A stretch of 64,000 nucleotides of DNA from Pseudomonas nicosulfuronedens (GTDB taxonomy: Bacteria > Pseudomonadota > Gammaproteobacteria > Pseudomonadales > Pseudomonadaceae), in the NCBI RefSeq assembly GCF_005877905.1, contig NZ_SWDV01000030.1, forward strand, positions 51,943 through 115,942. Direction: 5' to 3'. Positions 26,240 to 33,263 of the stretch are shown here, in pieces (position 1 is the first letter of the stretch; each line of letters begins with the position of its first letter). Position numbers and translations under genes: made by a program. The notes beneath the pieces were generated by a model that was not told where the DNA came from, ran no database searches, and saw only the letters and a program-made list of their open reading frames with translations.

Positions 26240-27259
26240 TCAGGCGCTGCGCAGGGTCTTGCGGAAGTCTGCCGGGGAGATGCCGCGCGACTGGCGGAAG
26301 GCGTGGCTGAAGGCACTGGCCTGGGAGAAGCCGAGCATCAGGGCGATCTCCATGACGCTGGAATCGGTCCGCCGCAGGTAATGATCGGCCAGCTCCATGC
26401 GCATGGTTTCCAGCACCTGGGAGAAGCTTTCGCCTTCGGCGGCCAGCTTGCGCTGCAGGGTACGCGGCGACATGGCCAGTTCGCTGGCGAGTGCCTCCAG
26501 GCTGACCTCACCGCCGGGCATGTGCTCGATCAGCAGTGCCCGCAGGCGCCCGATCACCGAGAGCGGTGCGTAGGAGCGACCCAGTTGCAGGTCCGCCTCC
26601 AGCAGCAGGCTCTTGTGGGTGCGCGGGTCGGCGCCCTGGATGCGTGCAGCGAGCATCGCCTCGGGGAACACCAGTGCGTTGCGCGGGGCGTTGAACTGTA
26701 CGGGGCAGCCGAAGAACTCGTCGTACAGGGCGGCGTCGCCCTGCGCGGCGTGGATCATCTGCACTTCCAGCAGCGGCGCGCTGCTGCCGATCAGCCAGCG
26801 GCCGAAGGCCGTCCAGCCTGCCAGCACGGCGTCCTGCTGGCAGGCGCAGTAGGGTTCCAGTTCGGTGATGCGCTGGTCTTCCAGCAGTACGCGGCCGTCC
26901 CCTATGACGATGTGTGTCTGGCTCGACGGGCTGTCGAAGACGATCTTGCCGAAGCGGCGGATCATGCTCATGGACTCGCCCAGGGTGGCGCTGGTCATCG
27001 ATACCGCACCCAGAACGCCATAGCTGCCGGGACGCACCGCTGCGCCCACCAGCAGGCCGAAGTGCGGCAGGCCGCTCATGCGTACCGACAGCTCCAGCAG
27101 GGCCCGCAACTGGTGCATGGGGATACGCAGGATCGGGTCGGCGAGGCGTTCGCGCTGCAAGCCGATTTCGTTCAGCAGCAGTTCGCCGTCACAGCCGTAT
27201 TGCTCGGCGGTGTTCAGCACGTGATTGACGAAGGCGGCACTGGCGGTGGCGGGATGCAT
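26240..27259 (-). CDS. AraC-family transcriptional regulator (OruR/ArgR-like, Arabinose_bd type)
   Basis: A 339-residue regulator. The N-terminal 200 residues are of the arabinose-binding-like sensor type (LRIPMHQLRALLELSVRMSG, HFGLLVGAAVRPGSYGVLG). The C-terminal double HTH is complete: SLEALASELAMSPRTLQRKL, then SVMEIALMLGFSQASAFSHA with FRQSRGISPADFRK. Such regulators in Pseudomonas usually control a neighbouring catabolic gene set. Candidates are the desaturase unit downstream (24-26 kb) or the short-chain dehydrogenase 91 bp upstream on the same strand. No operator was identified. Confidence 0.9.
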   Translation of the reverse strand: MHPATASAAFVNHVLNTAEQYGCDGELLLNEIGLQRERLADPILRIPMHQLRALLELSVRMSGLPHFGLLVGAAVRPGSYGVLGAVSMTSATLGESMSMIRRFGKIVFDSPSSQTHIVIGDGRVLLEDQRITELEPYCACQQDAVLAGWTAFGRWLIGSSAPLLEVQMIHAAQGDAALYDEFFGCPVQFNAPRNALVFPEAMLAARIQGADPRTHKSLLLEADLQLGRSYAPLSVIGRLRALLIEHMPGGEVSLEALASELAMSPRTLQRKLAAEGESFSQVLETMRMELADHYLRRTDSSVMEIALMLGFSQASAFSHAFRQSRGISPADFRKTLRSA

Positions 27260-27350
27260 GGCGTGTGGGGCGGTCCGGTGGTCCGGTTGGAGAGCGGGTG
27301 CAATCTAGCAAGTCGGGCGCCGCCTAGGCCAGCGGCGTCCGTCGGCACGC

Positions 27351-28055
27351 TCAGACGCGGCCGCTGACCGGAATCCCGGCGCCGGTGATGGCGGCGGCCG
27401 CATCGCCGAGCAGGAAGAGAATGACGCCCGCCAGCTGGTCGGCTGTGACCCAGCGACCGAAGTCCGCCTCGGGCATGGCGGCGCGGTTCTGTGGCGTGTC
27501 GATGATGCTCGGTAGTACCGCGTTGACCGTGACGCCCTGGTCCTTCAACTCATCGGCGAGGCTTTCGGTCAGTCGCAGCACGCCGGCCTTGGAGGCGGCG
27601 TAGGCGCCCATGCCGAAGCCGGCCCGGCTGGCAGCGCCGGCGCCCAGGTTGACGATGCGCCCGGCGCTGGACTGGCGGATCAGCGGCAGCAGCGCCTGGC
27701 AAGCGCACAGGGCGGTGCGCAGGTTGAGGGTGTAGAGGCGGTCCCAGCACTCCACGTCGCCTTCGGCCAGGGTCTGCCAGGCAAAGCCTCCGGCGACGTT
27801 CACCAGCGCATCGAGCCGGCCGAAACGTTCGTCGATCAGGCGCGCAGCCGCCTGGGCATCGGCCAGCGAGGCGAGGTCGATACCGGTCAGCAGGAGGGCG
27901 CCGTCGGGGGCGCGGAAGTCAACGGGTGGAGTCTCGGCCCGGTCGATCAGCACAAGCTGCGCGCCGGCCTCGGCGGCCTGGATGGCCAGCGCCGCACCGA
28001 GGTTGCCGAAGGCTCCGGTGATGGCGATGACGCGCGGGGAAAGCGATGGATGCAT
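27351..28055 (-). CDS. Short-chain dehydrogenase/reductase
   Basis: A 234-residue Rossmann-fold oxidoreductase. The cofactor motif is TGAFGNLG (TGxxxGxG variant; the second glycine is replaced by Phe-Gly), followed by LVLIDRAE, where the Asp suggests NAD(H) rather than NADP(H). NVAGGFAW corresponds to the NNAG motif. The active site has Tyr and Lys in YAASK, preceded by a Gly/Ala-rich strand (NLGAGAASRAGFGMG) in which the usual catalytic Ser is in the expected stretch. ATG 28055 starts MHPSLSPRVIAITG. The substrate is unknown. It lies 128 bp downstream of the DUF971 gene, so it could be the last gene of the sulfur-related operon, or a separate gene. Confidence 0.88.
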   Translation of the reverse strand: MHPSLSPRVIAITGAFGNLGAALAIQAAEAGAQLVLIDRAETPPVDFRAPDGALLLTGIDLASLADAQAAARLIDERFGRLDALVNVAGGFAWQTLAEGDVECWDRLYTLNLRTALCACQALLPLIRQSSAGRIVNLGAGAASRAGFGMGAYAASKAGVLRLTESLADELKDQGVTVNAVLPSIIDTPQNRAAMPEADFGRWVTADQLAGVILFLLGDAAAAITGAGIPVSGRV

Positions 28056-28183
28056 GGTGAATAGCGCTCGGTGGTTGGCGTTCTTGTGGGTATGGTGCGA
28101 ACGCTAATCACCCTGCCGCCGCGCGGCATGTTCCTGCACGCCAGTTTGGATGCGCCAGCGCGTCATCTGCATGAGCGTCCGGT

Positions 28184-28462
28184 TCAGGCCAGACCGCGCA
28201 GGTAATCCCAGGGATAGATGCCACGGTCGTGGCCGTCGTCGAACACCAGTTGCACGCCGTAGCCCTGCAGGTTCAGTTGCTGCAGGCCGACGCCAGCCGT
28301 TACCAGGTCGATGCGCCCTTGCAGGCGCGATGCCCGGCATTGCGAGCAAGGGCAGGCGCCGCGCAGGCGGGCGAAGGCGATGCACTGTTCGACGCCGTCG
28401 CTCCAGCGGATGCGCAGCTCACCTTCGGCGCTGGAGCGGTGCAGGGCGACTGGGGTGTTCAT
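28184..28462 (-). CDS. DUF971 domain protein
   Basis: A 92-residue single-domain protein. It has the DUF971 pattern: LRIRWSDGVEQCIAFARLRG, then CPCSQCRA with three cysteines (a zinc-finger-like CxCxxC), then LQGYGVQLVFDDGHDRGIYP and WDYLRGLA. The same domain forms the N-terminus of gamma-butyrobetaine hydroxylase and is found fused or next to Mrp/ApbC Fe-S carriers, so a role in Fe-S or metal handling is conceivable. Its ATG overlaps the stop of the HEAT-repeat gene (28459-28462, ATGA), and that gene is coupled in the same way to the ABC ATPase. It therefore belongs to the transporter operon. Confidence 0.9.
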   Translation of the reverse strand: MNTPVALHRSSAEGELRIRWSDGVEQCIAFARLRGACPCSQCRASRLQGRIDLVTAGVGLQQLNLQGYGVQLVFDDGHDRGIYPWDYLRGLA

Positions 28463-29460
28463 GCCGATTGCCCCAGCGGCGGCTTTTGCTCCAACTGAGA
28501 GAGTGCGATGCGCACGGCCTTGCGGACTTCCGGGTCGCCGTCGTTCTCGGCGTTGCGCAGCGCCTCCACGGCGTCTCCGCTACCCAGCTCGCCCAGGGCC
28601 AGCGCGGCCTCCTTGCGCAGGTTGCTGATGCCGTGGCCGAGCACGACCGTCAGGCCTTGCAGCGCCGGTAGGTAACGTAGTTTGCCCAGCGAGCGGGCGG
28701 CGCGCAGGCGCACCTGCCAGAAGTCATCCTGCAGCGCCTTGACCAGTGCTTCGCCGGCACCCGTCAGGGCCAGTTTGCCGAGGGTGCCGGCGGCTTCCTC
28801 GCGCACCTGCCAGGCCGGATCGGCCAGTGCGGCTTGCAGGGCCGGCAGCACGCTGGCGTCGATGGCCAGGCCGAGGGCGCCGGCAGCGGCGCGGCGGACT
28901 TCGGCGTCCGGATCGTCGCGAGTCAGGCGTGCCAGATGGGGCAGGGCGTCGGTACGCTTGAGCCAGCCGAGGATGCCCACGGCTTCACGGCGCACTCCCG
29001 CGTCGCTGTCACCCAGCGCAGTCAGTGCAGGTTCGGCGGCATCCTCCAGGCGCAGTTCGCGCAAGGCGCGCAAGGCGCTGCGGCGGACGAAGATATCGCT
29101 GTGCGTAGCCCACGGCAGCAGGCGCACGCCGGCTTCGCGGGTCTTCAGTTCGCTCAGGCTCTGGGCGGCAGCCTCACGCACGTCGTTGTCGCTGTCGGCG
29201 AGGGCCTGGCAGAGAGCGTCCACCACCTCGGGTTCTTCCCAGGCTTCCAGCAGGCGTGCGGCCTCGGCGCGGACATTGGCGGCTTCGTCACCGCTCAGGG
29301 CGGCGGCGAGCCAGGGCAGGCTATCGGGGTCCTCCAGGTCGGCCAGCTCGATCAGGGCGATGCGGCGCACGCCGGGGTCGGCATCCTGCAGGCGCGGTTG
29401 CAGGTCGAGGATGTCGGGGTTGTCGGTGCTGATGTGGTAAGAGGGGTTGAAGGCAGTCAT
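28459..29460 (-). CDS. HEAT-repeat protein
   Basis: A 333-residue all-helical solenoid. From about residue 20 to the end there are around ten 31-residue HEAT units, seen as D-x-x-V-R-x-x-A-x-x-x-L-G (DAGVRREAVGILGWL, DAEVRRAAAGALGLA, AWQVREEAAGTLGKL, FWQVRLRAARSLGKL). No signal peptide or catalytic motif is present. Such repeats form protein-binding scaffolds and, in bilin lyases, assist cofactor attachment. The ATG overlaps the stop of the ABC ATPase gene (ATGA, 29457-29460) and its own stop overlaps the DUF971 start, so it is produced with the transporter. A role as maturation or assembly factor for the flavoprotein-ferredoxin pair of this operon is an inference. Confidence 0.9.
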   Translation of the reverse strand: MTAFNPSYHISTDNPDILDLQPRLQDADPGVRRIALIELADLEDPDSLPWLAAALSGDEAANVRAEAARLLEAWEEPEVVDALCQALADSDNDVREAAAQSLSELKTREAGVRLLPWATHSDIFVRRSALRALRELRLEDAAEPALTALGDSDAGVRREAVGILGWLKRTDALPHLARLTRDDPDAEVRRAAAGALGLAIDASVLPALQAALADPAWQVREEAAGTLGKLALTGAGEALVKALQDDFWQVRLRAARSLGKLRYLPALQGLTVVLGHGISNLRKEAALALGELGSGDAVEALRNAENDGDPEVRKAVRIALSQLEQKPPLGQSA

Positions 29461-30305
29461 ATGGCGAATCGCGGTATCCGTTGAAGAGTGGGCAGGCCCA
29501 GGGGCGTCAGGCGTGGCAACTGGCGGCCGTCTTCGTGGCGCAGCAGTTCCAGGCAGTGGCGCTTGAGCCGGGAGAATTCAGGCGTGGTGAGCAGGTCGGC
29601 GTGGCGCGGTCGCGGGAAGTCGAGACGGATGTCTTCGAGGATGCGTCCGGGGCGCGGGCTCATCACCAGGATGCGGTCGGCGAGGAACAGCGCCTCGTCG
29701 ATGTCGTGGGTGATGAACAGCACGCTGGTGCGCAGGCGCGTCCAGATGTCCAGCAGCAGTTCCTGCATCATCATCCGTGTCTGCGCATCGAGGGCGCCGA
29801 AGGGTTCGTCCATCAGCAGCAGGCGCGGCTGGTTGATCAGCACACGGGCGATTTCCACGCGCTGCTGCATGCCGCCGGAGAGCTGCGACGGCCAGCGCTC
29901 GGCGAAGCCGTTCAGGCCCACCAGCTGGAGCATCTCGTCGGCCTGGCGATGGCGCTCGGAGCGGGCCACGCCGCGCATCTTCAGACCGAAGGCGACGTTA
30001 TCGCGCACGCGCCGCCAGGGCAGCAGGGTGTGGTGCTGGAAGACCATGCCGCGTTCGGGCGAGGGACCGGCGACGCTGGCACCGTCCACTTCCAGCTTGC
30101 CGGCGCTGGGCGTCAGGTGCCCGGCCAATGCGCCGAGCAGGGTGGACTTGCCGCAGCCGGACGGGCCCAGCACGCAGACGAATTCGCCCGGCTCGATGGA
30201 GAAGCTCAGGGACTGCACGGCCTCGAAGGCGTCGCGGCCGTTGCCCAGGTGGATCGACAGGTCGTCGACGCGCACGCGCCCCGGTGCGCTGGCGGGCAGG
30301 GTCAT
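29457..30305 (-). CDS. ABC transporter ATPase, nitrate/sulfonate/taurine type
   Basis: A 282-residue ATPase. Walker A GPSGCGKST, Q-loop VFQHHTLLPWRRV, signature LSGGMQQRVEIA, Walker B LLLMDEPFGALD and the switch His in FITHDIDEA are all intact. The FQHHTLLPWRRVRDNVAFGL text is typical of the SsuB/TauB/NrtD group. The start is ATG 30305, which overlaps the permease stop (ATGA, 30302-30305); longer frames upstream are out of frame with the permease and have no similarity. With the permease and binding protein it forms an importer, probably for an organosulfur compound given the neighbouring AtsK and AprAB-like genes. Confidence 0.95.
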   Translation of the reverse strand: MTLPASAPGRVRVDDLSIHLGNGRDAFEAVQSLSFSIEPGEFVCVLGPSGCGKSTLLGALAGHLTPSAGKLEVDGASVAGPSPERGMVFQHHTLLPWRRVRDNVAFGLKMRGVARSERHRQADEMLQLVGLNGFAERWPSQLSGGMQQRVEIARVLINQPRLLLMDEPFGALDAQTRMMMQELLLDIWTRLRTSVLFITHDIDEALFLADRILVMSPRPGRILEDIRLDFPRPRHADLLTTPEFSRLKRHCLELLRHEDGRQLPRLTPLGLPTLQRIPRFAI

Positions 30306-31093
30306 GGCTTGCCTCCGGCCTGACGCTGCCAGGGTGTGACCAGGGCTCCGAGCTGGCGCACCAGCAGGCTGCTGGCCATGCCGAGCACACCGATCAGCAG
30401 CATGCCGACCACGATGTCGGGGTAGTTCTGCAAGGTGTAGGACTCCCAGGTGTAGTAGCCGATGCCCCATTGCCCGGAGATCATCTCGGCGGTGACCAGG
30501 CAGAACCACGAGGTGCCCATGCCGATGGCCAGGCCGGTGACGATGCTCGGCGCAGCGCCCGGCAGCACCACTTCGCGCAGCAACGCCAGGCGGCCGGCGC
30601 CGAGGCTGCGGGCGGAGGCGAGCAGGCGTGGGTCCACCGCTTCCACGCCGTGAATGGTGTTGAGCAGGATGGGGAACAGCGCACCGGTGAAGGTGATGAA
30701 GATCATCGACAGCTCGGAGCTGGGAAACATCAGGATCGCCAGCGGAATCCATGCCACCGCGGGGATCGGCCGCAGCACTTCCAGCGGCGGCAGCAGGCTG
30801 TCGCGGGCCCAGCGGCCGCGGGCGATGAGCAGCCCGAGGAGAATGCCGGCGAAGGCCGCCAGCAGGTAGCCGGCCAGCACGCGCAGCAGGCTGCTGCCCA
30901 GGTGGCGGCCGAGCTTGCTCGATTGCGCGAGGCTCCAGGCGGCATCGAGTACGTCACGCGGGCCAGGCACGTTGGCGAAGGTGACCAGACCGAGGTTCAC
31001 GTGCCGTGCGCTGAGCACCTGCCAGAGTCCGAGGCAGACCAGCAGCGAGACCAGGCGCAGGCTCCAGCGGGAGAGAGTGGTGGTGTTCATCAT
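30302..31093 (-). CDS. ABC transporter permease, SsuC/TauC type
   Basis: A 263-residue inner-membrane permease with about six helices. The binding-protein-dependent transport signature (EAA loop) is DPRLLASARSLGAGRLALLR. The N-terminal part with LLVCLGLWQVLSARHVNLGL and VPGPRDVLDAAWSLA, and LLPPLEVLRPIPAVAWIPLA, match SsuC/TauC-type permeases. The gene begins ATGATG; either ATG 31093 or 31090 can be used, with GGAG just upstream. It overlaps the ATPase gene by 4 bp and follows the binding-protein gene by 57 bp. Confidence 0.95.
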   Translation of the reverse strand: MMNTTTLSRWSLRLVSLLVCLGLWQVLSARHVNLGLVTFANVPGPRDVLDAAWSLAQSSKLGRHLGSSLLRVLAGYLLAAFAGILLGLLIARGRWARDSLLPPLEVLRPIPAVAWIPLAILMFPSSELSMIFITFTGALFPILLNTIHGVEAVDPRLLASARSLGAGRLALLREVVLPGAAPSIVTGLAIGMGTSWFCLVTAEMISGQWGIGYYTWESYTLQNYPDIVVGMLLIGVLGMASSLLVRQLGALVTPWQRQAGGKP

Positions 31094-31150
31094 CGTTCTC
31101 CGTCGAGTCCCGGCGCACGGGGCGCCGGGGATCTACCCGAGTGGCTGACC

Positions 31151-32560
31151 TCAGCGGCTGGCCACGGCCTGCTGGCTGGCGGCGGCGAAGTCGGCGACTT
31201 CTCCGCCGTGTTGACGGGCGAAGGCGTCGGCCTGTTCGCGCAGCAGGAAGGCATCCAGCGCGCCATCCTTGCCGCGCACGAACCAGGCCTGCCCGGCGAG
31301 CAGCTTGATACCGCTGTCACTGGCCTGGGCGTAGACGGCACGGATGTCCTTGCCTTGCTTCTTCAGCTCGGCGAGCTGCCCCAGCGCTTCCCTGGCGGTG
31401 GCGTAGCTGCGTACCTTCGGCTCGCCGCGTACCCAGATCTGCGCGACCTTGCGGGTATCGCCGATCGGCTTGCCGGTCAGCGCGTCGTTGCCCAGCAGCG
31501 GCTGCTGCGCGTAGTTCTTCAGCGCCTGGTCATAGTCGGCGCCGGACGCCTTGAAGGCCGCGCGGATATAGCGGTCGTCGACGAACTGCTCGACGTTCAG
31601 CCCGCGGTCGGCCTTCTTCAGCAGCTTCAGGGTGTCGATGGCGGTGGCGACGGCCTGGCGGTATTCCGGCTTCCAGGTCAGGTCGCGGGTCTGCAGGCCG
31701 AGCGGACCATGGAACAGGTAGTTCACCTCGGCGGGGATGCCGGCGACCTTCTCGATCAGCTCGCTGTATTTCTCCGGGTCCTTCGCCAGCAGCTGGTTGG
31801 CCTCGTAGGTTGCGCGCAGGTAGGCCTCGACGATTTCCGGGTACTGTTGCGCGTAGTCGGCTTCCACCAGCGCGCCGTGGAAGGTCGGCGCCTTGGCTTG
31901 CGATCCGTCGTAGATCTTGCGGGCGATGCCACGGCTTTCGAACAGCTCGGCAAAGGGCACGAAATCGGCGTGGGCGGCGATCTTGTTGGCTTGCAGCGCG
32001 GAGCCGGCGACTTCCGGCGGCTGCGCGATGATGGTGACGTCCTTTTCCGGGTCCCAGCCCTGGGCGGCGATGGCGCGCAGCAGCAGACCGTGGGCGGTGG
32101 AGGCGAAGGGCACGGAGATGGTCTGGCCCTTGAGCTCGGCCAGCGACTGTACCTTGGACGAGGCGGGCACGACGATGCCGTTGCCGCTGCCCTCGATGCT
32201 GCCCGACAGCACGCTGATGAACAGGCTGCGCTTGCCGGCGGCCTCGTGGGCGACGCCGTTGAGCGAGCCGGGGAAGTCGGCCATGGCGCCGAAGTCGAGC
32301 TTGCCGGCGACCATCTCGTTGGTCAGTGGTGCGCCGCTGGTGAAGTTCTTCCACTGCACATCGTACTGCGCGTCCTGGTACTTGCCGTCGTGGGGCAGGT
32401 ACTTGTCGAGCAGGCCGAGTTCGCGGATCAACAGGCCGCCGGCGGCGCAGTTGATGGTGGTGTCCTGGGTGCCGATGGCTACTCGGATGGTCTCGGCTTG
32501 AGCGGTGGTAACGCTGGCAATGGCGAGCGCGAGGCCGGCCAGGGTGGTGCGCAAGGTCAT
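31151..32560 (-). CDS. ABC transporter substrate-binding protein (nitrate/sulfonate/taurine family)
   Basis: A 469-residue periplasmic protein, clearly longer than SsuA or TauA (about 320-350). A signal peptide ends TAQA-ET at about residue 22. The mature N-terminus IRVAIGTQDTTINCAAGGLL contains a cysteine, then GKLDFGAMADFPGSLNGVAH and the typical GQTISVPFASTAHGLLLRAI. The extra C-terminal 100 residues (from GNDALTGKPIGDTRKVAQIW) are of the extended type seen in NrtA-like relatives. Start ATG 32560 follows GAGGGG by 7 bp. It is the first of five genes in a tightly packed set (binding protein, permease, ATPase, HEAT, DUF971). The substrate is probably a sulfur compound, judged only from context. 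Confidence 0.92.
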   Translation of the reverse strand: MTLRTTLAGLALAIASVTTAQAETIRVAIGTQDTTINCAAGGLLIRELGLLDKYLPHDGKYQDAQYDVQWKNFTSGAPLTNEMVAGKLDFGAMADFPGSLNGVAHEAAGKRSLFISVLSGSIEGSGNGIVVPASSKVQSLAELKGQTISVPFASTAHGLLLRAIAAQGWDPEKDVTIIAQPPEVAGSALQANKIAAHADFVPFAELFESRGIARKIYDGSQAKAPTFHGALVEADYAQQYPEIVEAYLRATYEANQLLAKDPEKYSELIEKVAGIPAEVNYLFHGPLGLQTRDLTWKPEYRQAVATAIDTLKLLKKADRGLNVEQFVDDRYIRAAFKASGADYDQALKNYAQQPLLGNDALTGKPIGDTRKVAQIWVRGEPKVRSYATAREALGQLAELKKQGKDIRAVYAQASDSGIKLLAGQAWFVRGKDGALDAFLLREQADAFARQHGGEVADFAAASQQAVASR

Positions 32561-32680
32561 GGGTGTTCCCCTCGAATCATGAGTGTTGGAATCGTCTCCG
32601 CCGCAGGCCTTGCGGTGGGAAACGAGGGGCAGTGCATCAGGCGTCCGGCGGTGGGGCCGGATGGCGTTTCTTATGTGAAT

Positions 32681-32749
32681 GATGGGTATCGCTTCGCTCC
32701 ACGCCATCCTACGAAGCACCCGTAGCCTGGGTGGAGCACAGCGATACCC
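32681..32749. repeat. Family A repeat arms in reversed order
   Basis: The right-hand arm of the family A element (GATGGGTATCGCTTCGCTCC..CATCCTAC, 32681-32712) comes first, followed after 8-9 bp by a left-type arm (GTAGCCTGGGTGGAGCACAG..GATACCC, 32721-32749). It lies between the ferredoxin and binding-protein genes. Confidence 0.75.
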
Positions 32750-32764
32750 GGGTTGAGCGCAAGC

Positions 32765-33010
32765 TCAACGCAGCAGGTAGGGAATCTCGACGCGCACCGC
32801 ACCGGTCGGGCAGTCCTTCTCGCAGGGCATGCAGTACCAGCATTCGTCGAAGGCCATGTAGGCCTTCTGGGTAGCGGGGTTGATTGCCAGCAGGTCCATC
32901 GGGCAGACCTCGACGCAGACGGTGCAGCCCTTGTCGGCGATGCACTTGTCCTCGTCCACCGTCACCGGGGCGCTGGAGCGGAAGAAGACTTCCTGGGGTT
33001 GGTAGGCCAT
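32765..33010 (-). CDS. AprB-like ferredoxin with two [4Fe-4S] clusters
   Basis: An 81-residue iron-sulfur protein. Cys23, Cys29, Cys32 and Cys36 (CIADKGCTVCVEVCP; a spaced CxxxxxCxxCxxxC) and Cys57, Cys60, Cys63 and Cys67 (CWYCMPCEKDCP) can bind two [4Fe-4S] clusters. The second motif and following PTGAVRVE strongly resemble AprB, the beta subunit of adenylylsulfate reductase (CWECYSCVKxCPQGAI). It lacks the long C-terminal tail with which AprB wraps its partner, as it stops at PYLLR. It is transcribed with the flavoprotein gene upstream (253-bp gap containing repeats) and is its probable electron partner. Confidence 0.92.
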   Translation of the reverse strand: MAYQPQEVFFRSSAPVTVDEDKCIADKGCTVCVEVCPMDLLAINPATQKAYMAFDECWYCMPCEKDCPTGAVRVEIPYLLR

Positions 33011-33097
33011 GGCACGCGGTCCTCATCGTGTTGCTTTGCCGGCCGTCATGGCGGCGGGCTGGTTGTTCGGGCGAAGGTTCGGTGCGGTGGCTCGAGA

Positions 33098-33243
33098 CCT
33101 TCTCCCCAGCCCTCTCCCTGAAGGGAGAGGGGGGCGTTCGGAGTCGTGGATGTTTCTGTGTTCGTCGGCTGGCTCCGTGTTCACTGCTGGCGCCGATCGG
33201 GCTCCCTCTACCGCCTGCGGGAGAGGGCGGGGGGAGAGGGGCT
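33098..33243. repeat. Intergenic inverted repeat, family D (CCCTCTCCCTGAAGGGAGAG type)
   Basis: The left part (CTTCTCCCCAGCCCTCTCCC at 33099, with the small palindrome CCTCTCCCTGAAGGGAGAGG at 33111-33130) pairs with the right part CTACCGCCTGCGGGAGAGGG..GGGGGGAGAGGGG (33206-33242). A related element is at 36958-37128. It lies inside the flavoprotein-ferredoxin gap and could form a long mRNA hairpin. Confidence 0.78.
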
Positions 33244-33263
33244 CTGCGGTCAGTCGGAAATCA

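Noticed and set aside
29457..32560. Naming the importer atsRBC or ssuABC
   Set aside because: The family is clear but orthology is not: the binding protein is much longer than SsuA, and the substrate is known only by context.
30128..32725. An 865-codon plus-strand open frame across the ABC transporter genes
   Set aside because: It spans three coupled minus-strand genes with clear motifs; the translated sequence is low-complexity and has no similarity.
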